This document shows, piece by piece, positions 1-7,859 of a stretch of DNA of 15,900 nt. This DNA comes from M3007 sp046153695 (GTDB lineage: Bacteria > Bacteroidota > Bacteroidia > Chitinophagales > Saprospiraceae): positions 1-15,900 of the forward strand of contig JBJXEZ010000116.1 in assembly GCA_046153695.1 (NCBI GenBank), given 5' to 3'. The number at the start of each line of letters is the position of its first letter. Positions within the stretch are counted from its first letter, which is position 1. The notes under the pieces were generated by a model that saw only the letters and a program-made list of their open reading frames with translations, was not told the DNA's origin and made no database searches. A program made the translations under genes and the position numbers.

Positions 1-2352
1 GAAAGCGGGCTGCTTGTCGGTTCCACCTACCTGATCCGCGTGCAGGGTGCCAACGACGTTACCGGGACGTTCCAACTCTGCCTGAACAACTACAACCCGC
101 CCGCCAACCCAAAATCCGACTGCCCAAAGGCTTCGGTGTTGTGCGACAAATCCCCCTTCGTGGTGCAAAGCGTAACCGGTGCCGGCAGCGATATCTCCGA
201 ACTGAACGATGCTCTCTGCTTTTCCAACGGTGCTCCAGGCAACTGGGAAACCAACTCCACCTGGTTTACCTGGATTTGCGACAAACCCGGCAGCCTTACC
301 TTTACCCTTACCCCAATTAGTATCGCCGACGACCTTGACTTTGCCCTCTACCGCCTGCCCAACGGCGTGAGCAATTGCCAGGGCAAGATTTTGGAGCGCT
401 GCATGGCCTCCGGCGAATTCAGTTTTCAAAGCCCTTGCATGGGGCCGACCGGGCTGCGTGTGGGCGAAACTGACATCAGCGAGGATGCGGGTTGTACCGA
501 TGCCGGCGACAACGCATGGCTGACACCGATCAACATGGTAGCTGGAGAAGCCTACGCCCTGGTTGTCAATAATTTCACCTCCAGCGGCAACGGATTTTCC
601 GTCCAGTTTGGCGGCGCAGGCACATTCCTGGGGCCGGAAGCGAAGTTTACCACCGTGCCTGCCGCCATTTGCCTCGGCACAGAAGTGGAAGTGACCGATG
701 CCTCCACATTTGCCCTCGGCACCATCACCGTCCGAAACTGGAGTTTCGGTGCCGACTCCGACCCCGGCACAGCCACCGGAACAGGACCGCACAAGGTGAC
801 CTTCAATACCCCCGGGCAGCACCCCGTCGTGCTCCAACTCGAGACCGACCTCGGCTGCAAGGTCACCTCCATCCAAAACGTACTCGTGTTCCCCGATGTA
901 GAAGTGGACACCGTCATCGCTGCGCCCGAATGCAACGGCGGCGACAACGGGGTAATCGCTATAACCAATATAAAAATGGGTACCCCGCCCTACCTGTACA
1001 GCTGGCAGGGCGGGCCGTTCATCACCGACAATACCCTGGACAGCCTCACAGTAGGAATCTACAGCCTCATCATCCGCGATTCGAACAACTGCGAAACCAA
1101 CCTTAATGTCGAGGTACGCGAACTGTCGCTGACGGTGAACCCGGACGTGACCCCGCCCCTCTGCACAGGGGAGGCCAACGGGTTTGTCACCCTCAACGTA
1201 ACCAACGGAACCGGGCCGTACCAGTTCAACTGGGGCAATGGGTTCATCCCAACCAATACACAGGGCGGTTTTTCTGCCGGGATGTACACGGTGCTTGGCC
1301 TCGATGCGGAGCTGTGCAAGGGCACATTCACGTTCACCGTCACGGACAACCCGCCCCTGACCCTGCAGATGGATACGGTGCATATTTCCTGCTTTGGTGC
1401 CGACGACGGGGTAGGAATAGCAATCCCCGACGGCGGTGTGGGCAACTATGCCTACTTGTGGAATGATAACCAAACCGAGGAGGATGCTACCGGCCTTGCC
1501 CCGGGCCAGTTCGATGTGACCGTGACCGACGGCAACGGCTGCACCATCACCGGCGGCGTATTCGTGAACGAACCCGGCGATGTGGGCGTAAACCTGTTGC
1601 GCGTAGTGGATTTGCTCTGCAACGGCCTACCTCAAGGATCCGTGGAGGTGGAAGGCATAGGCGGGCGGCCACCGTTCGCCTTCAGTGCCAACGGCACCGT
1701 GTACGGGCCGTCGGCCACGATAAGCAACCTGCCTGCTGGTGATTATTGGGTAAAAATCCGTGATTCCGCGGGCTGTATTGACTCCGTTTTTGCCACCATA
1801 ACTCAACCGCCACAGCTGATCGTGGATGCCGAACCCGCCCAAACAACACTCGATCTAGGCTACACGGTGCAAGTTCAAACCCTTACCCTGCCCGCTGGCC
1901 GCCTGGTCACCTATGCTTGGTCGCCTGCCCTGGGCTTGAGCTGCTCCGACTGCCCCGAGCCGGTCATCACAGCCATCAACGACGGGCTTTACACCATTGT
2001 GATCACCGACGCTGACGGCTGCACGGCTACCGACATGGTGCGCATCCTCGTCAACCGCAACCGACCCATCTTTGTCCCCAACGTGTTCGCTCCCGACAAG
2101 CCCTACCCGAATGACCACTTCACCCTGTTTGGCGGGCCTGCGGCTTCCAGCATTCAGTTGCTGCGTATCTACGACCGTTGGGGCAGCCTCGTGTTTGAAG
2201 GTCAAGACCTGCCGCTGAACGACCCAAATGTCGGATGGGATGGCAAATACAAGGGCGACAAGGTGACAGGCGTGTTCACTTTTTACGCGGTGGTGCAATT
2301 TGTGGATCAGCAGTTATCGCAATACGAGGGTAGTGTGACGGTGGTGCGGTAA
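1..2352 (+). CDS. T9SS type B-sorted surface protein with PKD and SprB-like repeats (5' partial)
   Basis: The reading frame is open from base 1, so the start and signal peptide lie outside the window; 783 codons are visible before the TAA stop. Read in order, nt 1-640 encode Cys- and Gly-rich beta-sandwich-like sequence. About nt 646-890 look like a PKD domain. About nt 915-1830 hold four SprB-like repeats of roughly 75 residues, each with a Cys-x-Gly start, a PPY/GPYQF-type core and an ending such as YxVxxxDxxxC. A further beta domain carries the WSP..GLSCSDCPEP motif common in these proteins. From about nt 2065 the gliding-motility-associated C-terminal domain is clear: IFVPNVFAPD, then RIYDRWGSLVFEG, then GWDGKYKGDKVTGVFTFYAV, with VTVVR at the end. 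This domain directs type IX secretion across the outer membrane and surface attachment. The protein is probably an adhesin or gliding-related factor, but its ligand cannot be inferred. Confidence 0.9.
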   Translation, partial: ESGLLVGSTYLIRVQGANDVTGTFQLCLNNYNPPANPKSDCPKASVLCDKSPFVVQSVTGAGSDISELNDALCFSNGAPGNWETNSTWFTWICDKPGSLTFTLTPISIADDLDFALYRLPNGVSNCQGKILERCMASGEFSFQSPCMGPTGLRVGETDISEDAGCTDAGDNAWLTPINMVAGEAYALVVNNFTSSGNGFSVQFGGAGTFLGPEAKFTTVPAAICLGTEVEVTDASTFALGTITVRNWSFGADSDPGTATGTGPHKVTFNTPGQHPVVLQLETDLGCKVTSIQNVLVFPDVEVDTVIAAPECNGGDNGVIAITNIKMGTPPYLYSWQGGPFITDNTLDSLTVGIYSLIIRDSNNCETNLNVEVRELSLTVNPDVTPPLCTGEANGFVTLNVTNGTGPYQFNWGNGFIPTNTQGGFSAGMYTVLGLDAELCKGTFTFTVTDNPPLTLQMDTVHISCFGADDGVGIAIPDGGVGNYAYLWNDNQTEEDATGLAPGQFDVTVTDGNGCTITGGVFVNEPGDVGVNLLRVVDLLCNGLPQGSVEVEGIGGRPPFAFSANGTVYGPSATISNLPAGDYWVKIRDSAGCIDSVFATITQPPQLIVDAEPAQTTLDLGYTVQVQTLTLPAGRLVTYAWSPALGLSCSDCPEPVITAINDGLYTIVITDADGCTATDMVRILVNRNRPIFVPNVFAPDKPYPNDHFTLFGGPAASSIQLLRIYDRWGSLVFEGQDLPLNDPNVGWDGKYKGDKVTGVFTFYAVVQFVDQQLSQYEGSVTVVR

Positions 2353-2370
2353 TGCTCGAGTTGTAGGACG

Positions 2371-2400
2371 TTTCTTTTTATGAAAAACAGCCTACATTTG
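2371..2400 (+). promoter_or_regulatory. Probable Bacteroidota promoter for the Rad50-like gene
   Basis: TACATTTG at 2393-2400 matches the TAnnTTTG -7 consensus exactly. A TTTC at 2371-2374, 18 bases upstream, may serve as a weak -33 element (consensus TTTG). Transcription would start near 2404 and give a leader of about 87 bases. Confidence 0.5.
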
Positions 2401-2414
2401 CCAACCAACCGTTA

Positions 2415-2482
2415 GTTGGGCGTGTATCGAGTCATTTCGACATGAACATTGTTGAAGCGGTAAAAAAATCCCCAACACGCTC
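2415..2482. repeat. Degenerate MITE-like segment flanked by TTA
   Basis: The right end, AACACGCTC followed by TTA (2474-2485), is a 12-base exact match to the reverse complement of 7791-7802, the outer end of the clear element downstream of the barrel gene. The left end near 2415-2425 contains GGGCGTGT, which pairs imperfectly with ACACGCTC, and it is also preceded by TTA (2412-2414). This fits a decayed 68-base relative of the 7794-7851 element inserted at a TNA target. The left boundary is weak, so the segment could instead be a single matching end. Confidence 0.35.
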
Positions 2483-2490
2483 TTAGAGCC

Positions 2491-4896
2491 ATGATCATCC
2501 ACCACCTCCGCCTCCAGAACTACAAGCAGTACGCCCAATTGGCACTCGATTTCCGTGAGGGACTCGTGGGCATTATCGGCAAAAACGGCGCGGGCAAGTC
2601 CACTCTTTTTGAAGCCATCCTGTACTGCCTGTTCGGGCGTGACGAGAGCAACAAGTCCCTCGTGCGCTCCGCGTTCGCTGATGCCAAGGCAAACGTCCTG
2701 CTCGAACTGGATTTCTCCGTCGGCGAGGCGCTGTACCGGGTGCGCCGCGAGTTCCGGGGCAAGGCTATGGCTGTGGTCGCCGAACTGTACAAAAACGACG
2801 AACAGGTGGCCAAGGGCGTGTCGGCGGTGAACGACGAATTGGTCAAGGTGCTGCACATCGAGCGCGACGCGTTCAAACGCTCTGTTTTTTCCGGCCAGAA
2901 AGAATTGGACGAACTCACCAACGCCAGCAAAGAGGACCGGCGCCGTATCGTGCGCCGTATGCTCGGCCTCGATCGGCTGGACGATATCCAGTCCAAAATA
3001 GGTACCGATGCCCGCCTGATCAAAGCCCGCATCGAAGGACAAGAGCAGACGCTGCTAACCGAAGAGGCCGTGACCAACCTCCAAAATGACCTTGTCGAAA
3101 GCGAAAAATCCCGCGCGGAAAACCGTGTCCTGCTTGAAAAAGAAACGGCTCAACTGAGGGCTGTTGAGGAGCGCAGCCGCCAGGAAAAACAAAAGTTCGA
3201 GCAGGCCGAACAACGCCTCGCTACATTCAACGCCCTCAGCCGCGACCTCAGCCAGCTGCGCGAACGCCGCGACGGGTTCATCGCTCAGAAGGCCGGTTTG
3301 GAGCAAAAAATCCTTAATTTGCGCCAGCAACAAGAAAAATTGGACGCACAGCGCGGCGCGTTCGCCAGTCACTTATCCGACAAACACCTGCTTGATGCTC
3401 AAGGGGAAGCGCTAAACAAACACACCAACCGGCAAGGCCGCCTTACCAGAATCGCCGAGACGCGACAGGAAATGGAGGCGAGCCGGGCCGCCATCACCGA
3501 ACTGGCCAACCTACTGGCTGAAAAGCCAACTACGGATGCCGCCCTGGCCGAAAAGCAGCAGTTGGTAGCCGCCCATGAAGCAGCCCTGAACGCCAAGCGC
3601 ACCGAACTGGGCGAGTATGAAAAACAGATCGGCGGCATTCAGTCCGGTATTCGGGAGCGATCTGAAAAACTGGCCAGCCTGCGCTCCCTTGGCCGAACTG
3701 GCACCTGCCCAACCTGCTTGCAGCCCCTGCTGGAGGGCTACGAACGCACTTTGGCCGAGATTGAGCAGGAAATCAACACCCTGCAAACCGACCGGCTGAA
3801 AACGTTGGAACGAGAAAAAAACGCGGTAATGGAAGCAGGGCAGTCGTTGCGCAAACGCCAGGAAAACCTTCGGGCCGAAGCCGAGACCCTGCTGCGCGAA
3901 CAGGCCCGCCTCGCTGAAGCCGCCCGCCAAAAAACCGCCGCCGAGACCCAACTGCACCTGTTGGAAAAACGCCTGCTGGCCGATGAGACCATCCTGCGCG
4001 AGATCGGTGACGCACCGTTCGACGAAGCCGCCTACACAGCGCTTCGGGCCAAAGTCTCGGCCACAGAACCGCTCTACCTGGAGTTTTCCAAAGAAGAAAA
4101 CTATGTATCCCGCGAACTCCCAACTGCCGTTGCTGCCCTAAAAACAGCCGTGGACACGCTTGCCGAAACCGAAAAAAGCATCGCCACCAAAACAGCAGAG
4201 CGTACCGCCGTCGGCTACGATGAGACAGCCTACGCTGCTGCCAGGCAGGCACTCACCGGTTTTGCAGACACACTCAATGCCCAGTCCGAAACCGTGCGGG
4301 CATTGGAAAAAACCAGCCTCGAACTGACCAACCGCATCGAGCAGGGCATGGAAAAACTGGCCGCCAACGATAGAATCAAAAGCCGCATCAGTGAGCAGCT
4401 CGACGAGGCCGACTTGCTGCGCAAATTGGCTGACCTGCTCGGCCAGTTCAAAACCGAAATCCTCGAAAAGGTAAGCCCCGGCATCTCGCACGAGGCCAGT
4501 GAACTGTTCGTCCGCATCACTAAGGGCAAATACGAAAGCATCCGTGTGGACGAAAACTTTGAATTCGCCATTGCCGATGGTGGCGTTTTTTACCCCATCG
4601 AGCGCTTTTCCGGCGGCGAAGTGGACCTGGCCAATTTTTGCCTGCGCATTGCTATCACCAAGGCCATCACGGATCTAAGCGGTGCCGAGCAGGGCATCAG
4701 TTTTTTAGCTTTTGACGAGATTTTCGGCAGTCAGGACGAGGAGCGCCGCCTCGAAATGATGTACGCACTCAACTACCTGCAAGAGCAGTTTCGGCAGATT
4801 TATATCGTGTCGCACATCGAAAGCCTGAAGGACTATTTTCCCAATATTCTTGAAGTGCAGTTTCGCGAGGCGGGCAGCGAGGCGGTATGGCGGTAA
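2491..4896 (+). CDS. Rad50/SbcC-like ATPase with zinc hook
   Basis: This 801-residue protein has the full SMC/Rad50 layout. The Walker A motif GKNGAGKST is at residues 30-38 and a Q-loop glutamine is at 136 (FSGQKE). Long charged coiled coils follow on both sides of a zinc hook, C406-P-T-C409. The ABC signature FSGGE is at 706-710, Walker B with LAFDE (D742, E743) follows, and the H-loop is H775. Rad50/SbcC proteins bind DNA ends, dimerise through the hook and control the Mre11/SbcD nuclease in double-strand-break repair and hairpin processing. At about 800 residues it is shorter than typical SbcC (about 1,000), mainly through shorter coils. No SbcD/Mre11 gene lies next to it; the next gene encodes a Uma2-type nuclease-fold protein. 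The start ATG at 2491 is well placed, because residue 1 directly begins the conserved MIIHHLRLQNY strand. Confidence 0.9.
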   Translation: MIIHHLRLQNYKQYAQLALDFREGLVGIIGKNGAGKSTLFEAILYCLFGRDESNKSLVRSAFADAKANVLLELDFSVGEALYRVRREFRGKAMAVVAELYKNDEQVAKGVSAVNDELVKVLHIERDAFKRSVFSGQKELDELTNASKEDRRRIVRRMLGLDRLDDIQSKIGTDARLIKARIEGQEQTLLTEEAVTNLQNDLVESEKSRAENRVLLEKETAQLRAVEERSRQEKQKFEQAEQRLATFNALSRDLSQLRERRDGFIAQKAGLEQKILNLRQQQEKLDAQRGAFASHLSDKHLLDAQGEALNKHTNRQGRLTRIAETRQEMEASRAAITELANLLAEKPTTDAALAEKQQLVAAHEAALNAKRTELGEYEKQIGGIQSGIRERSEKLASLRSLGRTGTCPTCLQPLLEGYERTLAEIEQEINTLQTDRLKTLEREKNAVMEAGQSLRKRQENLRAEAETLLREQARLAEAARQKTAAETQLHLLEKRLLADETILREIGDAPFDEAAYTALRAKVSATEPLYLEFSKEENYVSRELPTAVAALKTAVDTLAETEKSIATKTAERTAVGYDETAYAAARQALTGFADTLNAQSETVRALEKTSLELTNRIEQGMEKLAANDRIKSRISEQLDEADLLRKLADLLGQFKTEILEKVSPGISHEASELFVRITKGKYESIRVDENFEFAIADGGVFYPIERFSGGEVDLANFCLRIAITKAITDLSGAEQGISFLAFDEIFGSQDEERRLEMMYALNYLQEQFRQIYIVSHIESLKDYFPNILEVQFREAGSEAVWR

Positions 4897-4928
4897 AAAG
4901 TGCTCCGGCAACCTTGCTCGTTTTGCCT

Positions 4929-4936
4929 TACTTTTG
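4929..4936 (+). promoter_or_regulatory. Candidate -7 box before the Uma2 gene
   Basis: TACTTTTG matches TAnnTTTG exactly and lies 18 bases before the ATG at 4955, in a 58-base gap. No well-spaced TTTG/TTG -33 element is seen. If used, it gives a leader of about 15 bases. Confidence 0.45.
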
Positions 4937-4954
4937 CATTTCAATTTTGCTCTT

Positions 4955-5563
4955 ATGAAAGAAATCGTCAGCCTTGACCAACTGGACCTCGAAAACGGTC
5001 GGTACAACTACGCCGACTATCTGAGCTGGAAATTTGATCAGACCGTTGAGCTCATCAAGGGCAAGATTTTGGCCATGTCGGCACCAAATCGCTACCACCA
5101 GCATATTTCCTGGCAGATGAGCGGTATTTTTTACAATCATTTCAAAAACCACCGCTGCCACGCCTACGCCGCGCCCTTCGACGTGCGACTTTACGACAAG
5201 CGCAAATCCCAAAAAGCCAACAAAGAGATTCTGTCCGTTGTTCAGCCAGACCTTTGTGTGATTTGTGACCCGAACAAACTGGACGATAAAGGCTGCCTCG
5301 GCTCGCCCGATCTTGTAGTGGAAATCCTCTCGCGCGGCAATTCGGCCAAGGAAATGAAGACCAAAAAGCAACTGTACGAAGAAAATGAAATCCGAGAATA
5401 CTGGATTTTTGACCCTGACCACGGCTATGTTTTCCAGTTCTGCCTAACCGAAGCGGGTGTATACGCCCCCGTTACTATTTACGTTCAGGACGACACGTTG
5501 CACTGTTCTATCTTTCCCGACTTGAAGATCAACCTCGAAGAAGTGTTTCAATTGGACGCATAA
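4955..5563 (+). CDS. Uma2 family (DUF820) restriction-endonuclease-like protein
   Basis: This 202-residue protein shows the Uma2/DUF820 pattern, a PD-(D/E)XK nuclease fold. It has VELIKGKI near residue 31, a first acidic site at QPDL (D99), GSPDLVVEILS (D119, E123), and then a lysine pair and tyrosine in KKQLYEENEIREYWIFDP (residues 137-154). The catalytic residues appear intact. Uma2-fold proteins are often present in many copies in cyanobacteria and Bacteroidota, and their cellular role is mostly unknown. I chose the ATG at 4955 over an in-frame start at 4850, which lies inside the preceding gene and upstream of the -7 box. The gene ends 12 bases before the DUF2480 gene, so the two are probably cotranscribed. 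Whether it acts with the Rad50-like protein upstream is open. Confidence 0.85.
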   Translation: MKEIVSLDQLDLENGRYNYADYLSWKFDQTVELIKGKILAMSAPNRYHQHISWQMSGIFYNHFKNHRCHAYAAPFDVRLYDKRKSQKANKEILSVVQPDLCVICDPNKLDDKGCLGSPDLVVEILSRGNSAKEMKTKKQLYEENEIREYWIFDPDHGYVFQFCLTEAGVYAPVTIYVQDDTLHCSIFPDLKINLEEVFQLDA

Positions 5564-5575
5564 CCACCAAACAGC

Positions 5576-6103
5576 ATGGAACAAACATTGGTAAACCGAG
5601 TGGCCACCAGCGGCCTTGTCACGATTGATCTGGAAATGTACTACCCGGAGGGCGAGGTGGTGCCCTTTGACCTGAAAGACCACCTGTTCATGGGCCTGAT
5701 CTTGAAGGAAAAAGATTTCCGCGAGGCCCTCCAAGCCCATGACTGGGCGCAATACACCGGGAAAAATCTCGCCGTATTTTGCTCTGCCGATGCCATCATC
5801 CCGATGTGGGCCTATATGCTCGTGGCCGCTTACGCCGGGCCGTTTGCCCGCGATGTGTTTCAGGGCCTGCCGGAGCAGTATGCCGAGTTTGCTTTTTTGA
5901 AACAACTCGCTACTCTCGACCCGGAAGACTACGCAGGCAAGCGTTTGGTCATCAAAGGTTGCAGCGACAAGCCCGTTCCCCCGTCGGCCTACCTCGAGAT
6001 CACCCGCCGCCTGCAGCCGGTGGCCGTCAGCATTATGTTCGGCGAGCCTTGCTCCACCGTTCCCGTGTACAAACGCAAACTGCCAACAACTGCCAACAAC
6101 TAA
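5576..6103 (+). CDS. DUF2480 family protein
   Basis: This 175-residue, probably cytoplasmic protein matches the DUF2480 family, conserved across Bacteroidota and without known function. Recognisable stretches are TIDLEMYYPEGE, a central segment with ADAIIPMWAYMLVAAY, and a C-terminal segment with VIKGCSDKPVP and SAYLEITRRLQPVA, followed by FGEPCSTVP and a basic end. There is no signal peptide and no clear membrane span. It starts 12 bases after the Uma2 stop and ends 8 bases before the transglycosylase start, consistent with one transcript. The last codons lie in a tandem 10-base duplication (6081-6100), so the C-terminal TTANN may be a recent addition. Confidence 0.8.
   Translation: MEQTLVNRVATSGLVTIDLEMYYPEGEVVPFDLKDHLFMGLILKEKDFREALQAHDWAQYTGKNLAVFCSADAIIPMWAYMLVAAYAGPFARDVFQGLPEQYAEFAFLKQLATLDPEDYAGKRLVIKGCSDKPVPPSAYLEITRRLQPVAVSIMFGEPCSTVPVYKRKLPTTANN
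6081..6100 (+). repeat. Two-copy tandem decamer at the end of the DUF2480 gene
   Basis: TGCCAACAAC occurs twice in direct succession immediately before the TAA stop. The unit is not a multiple of three, so gain or loss of a copy would change the last residues and move the stop. Two copies are too few to suggest regular slippage. Confidence 0.8.
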
Positions 6104-6111
6104 CAGCAACC

Positions 6112-7014
6112 ATGACAAATCGCACACTTCTGGTTCTCAACATCATCCTTGCGCTGGGCATCGCCGGCATCTTTTTTCTTTCGTTCAAAGGCGACGGTGC
6201 CGGTTTTTCCGGACCGCCCCAGAGCGTACGCTCCATCAACCTGGACAAGAACTTTGATTTTTGCGGCGAAAAACTGCCCATGGACAACTTCGACGTGCGC
6301 CAGCGCCTCGATGCAGAATTGCTGCGCAACGTGTACTACCACTCCGCTACCATCCTCGCTATCAAACGTGCCAACGCCCTGTTCCCGGTCATCGAGCCGA
6401 TCCTCAAAGCCGAGGGTGTGCCCGACGACCTGAAGTACCTGGCCGTGGCCGAGAGCACGTTGTCCAACGCCATCTCCCCTGCTGGTGCCAGGGGCGTGTG
6501 GCAGTTTATGAAAAGCGCTGCCGGAGAGTACGACATGGAGGTAACTGACGAAATTGACGAGCGCTACCACCTGGAAAAAGCCACCCGCGCCGCGTGCAAG
6601 TATTTGCGTCGGCAAAAAGAAAACCTCGGCAGTTGGACGCTCGCCGCAGCCGCCTACAACGGCGGGCCAAGCCGCTTGTTTACTGAAATGGAAAAACAAC
6701 GCGCCAAGTCGTTTTACGACCTGAACCTTGCCGCCGACGAAACCATGCGTTACCCCTTTCGCATCGTGGCGGTGAAAGAGGTGATGCAACATCCTGAACT
6801 GTACGAATACACCATCGAGAACGACCACCTGTACAGCCCGCTCAACCGGTATACAACCGTAGAGGTGGCCGGTGCTGTGGCTAACTGGGGCGACTTCGCG
6901 GTGCAGAACGGCACCACCTACCGTATGCTAAAACTGTACAACCCCTGGCTGACGGACAGCAAGTTGACCAATAAGGCTGGCAAAAAATACCAGATTCGCC
7001 TTCCGGCAAAATGA
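6112..7014 (+). CDS. Membrane-anchored lytic transglycosylase (SLT/MltD-like)
   Basis: This 300-residue protein has one N-terminal hydrophobic segment at about residues 5-25, likely an inner-membrane anchor or uncleaved signal, with the rest in the periplasm. A goose-type lysozyme/SLT domain spans about residues 85-200. The catalytic glutamate is E114 in AVAESTL, followed by SPAGARGVWQFM (122-133) and AAYNGG (180-185), the hallmarks of family 1 lytic transglycosylases that cleave peptidoglycan with formation of 1,6-anhydro-muramic acid. The C-terminal 60 residues (TVEVAGAVANWG...YRMLKLYNPWL...YQIRLP) look like a degenerate LysM-type unit; the multiple LysM repeats of classic MltD are absent. 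I chose the ATG at 6112 because it gives the hydrophobic N-terminus and follows the DUF2480 stop by 8 bases; the longer in-frame start lies deep within that gene. Confidence 0.88.
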   Translation: MTNRTLLVLNIILALGIAGIFFLSFKGDGAGFSGPPQSVRSINLDKNFDFCGEKLPMDNFDVRQRLDAELLRNVYYHSATILAIKRANALFPVIEPILKAEGVPDDLKYLAVAESTLSNAISPAGARGVWQFMKSAAGEYDMEVTDEIDERYHLEKATRAACKYLRRQKENLGSWTLAAAAYNGGPSRLFTEMEKQRAKSFYDLNLAADETMRYPFRIVAVKEVMQHPELYEYTIENDHLYSPLNRYTTVEVAGAVANWGDFAVQNGTTYRMLKLYNPWLTDSKLTNKAGKKYQIRLPAK

Positions 7015-7033
7015 TGCCAACGGATTTGACGCG

Positions 7034-7041
7034 TAGTTTTG
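7034..7041 (+). promoter_or_regulatory. Candidate -7 box before the beta-barrel gene
   Basis: TAGTTTTG matches TAnnTTTG in the 104-base gap upstream of the barrel gene, about 77 bases before the chosen ATG. No properly spaced -33 element is visible, so this is a weak call. Confidence 0.3.
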
Positions 7042-7118
7042 GGCAGGGATCGAAAAAGCCTGCAAGCAGCATTGTCTGCCCCGACCCGATCTTGCCACCG
7101 CACCAACCACCGATTTGC

Positions 7119-7793
7119 ATGCGAACAAAAACGCTCCTCTGGATTTTTCTACTTTTTTCGGCTGGCCCGATGTCGGGCCAAAAGGGTTTCGGCACGATCG
7201 CGGTCGGCATAGAGCCGTCTTTTGATGTGGCTCAGTACACCACCGGCCTGAAACCGGGCCTGGTTCCCGCCCTTGTCGTGGAAGCTGCTCTGGATCGTTT
7301 TTCGGTAGGTGTAGGCATCGGTCACGAATTTTACAGCGAGTACGAGTACTACACCTGGACAGGCCAGATCATTGATCGCATTGAAGATGGCAAGGTGGTA
7401 CCGCACTACATTTCTACCCTGCGGGCTTTCCGCCCGGCCTACTGGACTGTGCCCGTGCGGCTCCAGTACCGGGTACACCGCTGCCAGTGTGTGTACGCGT
7501 ATGCGGGCATGGCTTTCGACTTTTTCAGCGATGCCCCGGCAGAGCGAATCGCATTCGAGGGTGCACAGCTGCGCGAAGCCCCGCTCATGGAAGTGCGCCG
7601 GGATCAACTGTTCAAGCAACAGACCAAGAGTTTTGACTTTGGTATAGGCTTCAACCTGTTTTCCACCGATCATTTCCGCATAACGGCACGCCCCAGTTAC
7701 GTCATCAGCGAAAACCCGGAGATTTATACCAATGCCCCGGACTTCGTCGAGACATTTCGCATGACCTTCGGGTTTCAGGTTGGGTTTTGGTAA
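7119..7793 (+). CDS. Outer-membrane beta-barrel protein
   Basis: This 224-residue protein begins with a typical signal peptide (MRTKTLLWIFLLFSAG, then PMSGQ; cleavage probably just before Q21). Alternating hydrophobic/polar strands follow (for example FGTIAVGIEPSF, FSVGVGIGHEFY, SFDFGIGFNLF, FRITARPSYVI), and the chain ends in FQVGFW, an aromatic terminal residue as in BAM-assembled outer-membrane barrels. The size fits an 8- to 10-strand barrel of the general Bacteroidota outer-membrane beta-barrel type; no specific transport or enzymatic role can be read. The frame is open from an ATG at 7011 that overlaps the transglycosylase stop. I prefer 7119 because only that start exposes the signal peptide. 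The TAA stop forms the left target repeat of the MITE-like element that follows. Confidence 0.75.
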   Translation: MRTKTLLWIFLLFSAGPMSGQKGFGTIAVGIEPSFDVAQYTTGLKPGLVPALVVEAALDRFSVGVGIGHEFYSEYEYYTWTGQIIDRIEDGKVVPHYISTLRAFRPAYWTVPVRLQYRVHRCQCVYAYAGMAFDFFSDAPAERIAFEGAQLREAPLMEVRRDQLFKQQTKSFDFGIGFNLFSTDHFRITARPSYVISENPEIYTNAPDFVETFRMTFGFQVGFW

Positions 7794-7851
7794 GAGCGTG
7801 TTTAAAATTTAGTGCCGCTTGTAGCCTGGCGACTGAATTTTAAACACGCTC
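7794..7851. mobile_element. 58-base MITE-like element with perfect terminal inverted repeats
   Basis: GAGCGTGTTTAAAATT (7794-7809) is the exact reverse complement of 7836-7851. Both ends are flanked by TAA in direct orientation (7791-7793 and 7852-7854), which looks like a 3-base target duplication. Duplications of TNA are known for the IS1031 group of the IS5 family, so this is probably a non-autonomous remnant of an element of that kind; no transposase is present. As RNA it would fold into a long hairpin, with extra pairs inside the arms (agt/act, gcc/ggc). It lies between two convergent genes and may help end both transcripts, although no clean U-tract follows on either strand. Confidence 0.6.
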
Positions 7852-7859
7852 TAAGAAAC

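Larger units (their letters stand above)
2353..2490 (+). other. Intergenic leader region before the Rad50-like gene
   Basis: These 138 bases hold no gene. They contain a perfect TAnnTTTG box and a degenerate MITE-like segment, both listed separately. I see no good intrinsic terminator after the surface-protein stop codon; there is a T-rich run near 2371-2379 but no stable hairpin before it. Confidence 0.6.

Noticed and set aside
4850..4954. Longer N-terminus for the Uma2 protein starting inside the Rad50-like gene
   Set aside because: The added residues are the out-of-frame translation of the Rad50-like 3' end and the intergenic gap, and they lie upstream of the -7 box.
5310..5335. TAGTGGAAATCC in the Uma2 gene as another operator copy
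   Set aside because: It lies inside a conserved coding motif and lacks the second palindromic arm.
6081..6100. Tandem decamer as a phase-variable switch
   Set aside because: Only two copies are present and the change would affect just the end of the DUF2480 protein; slippage is unlikely to be frequent.
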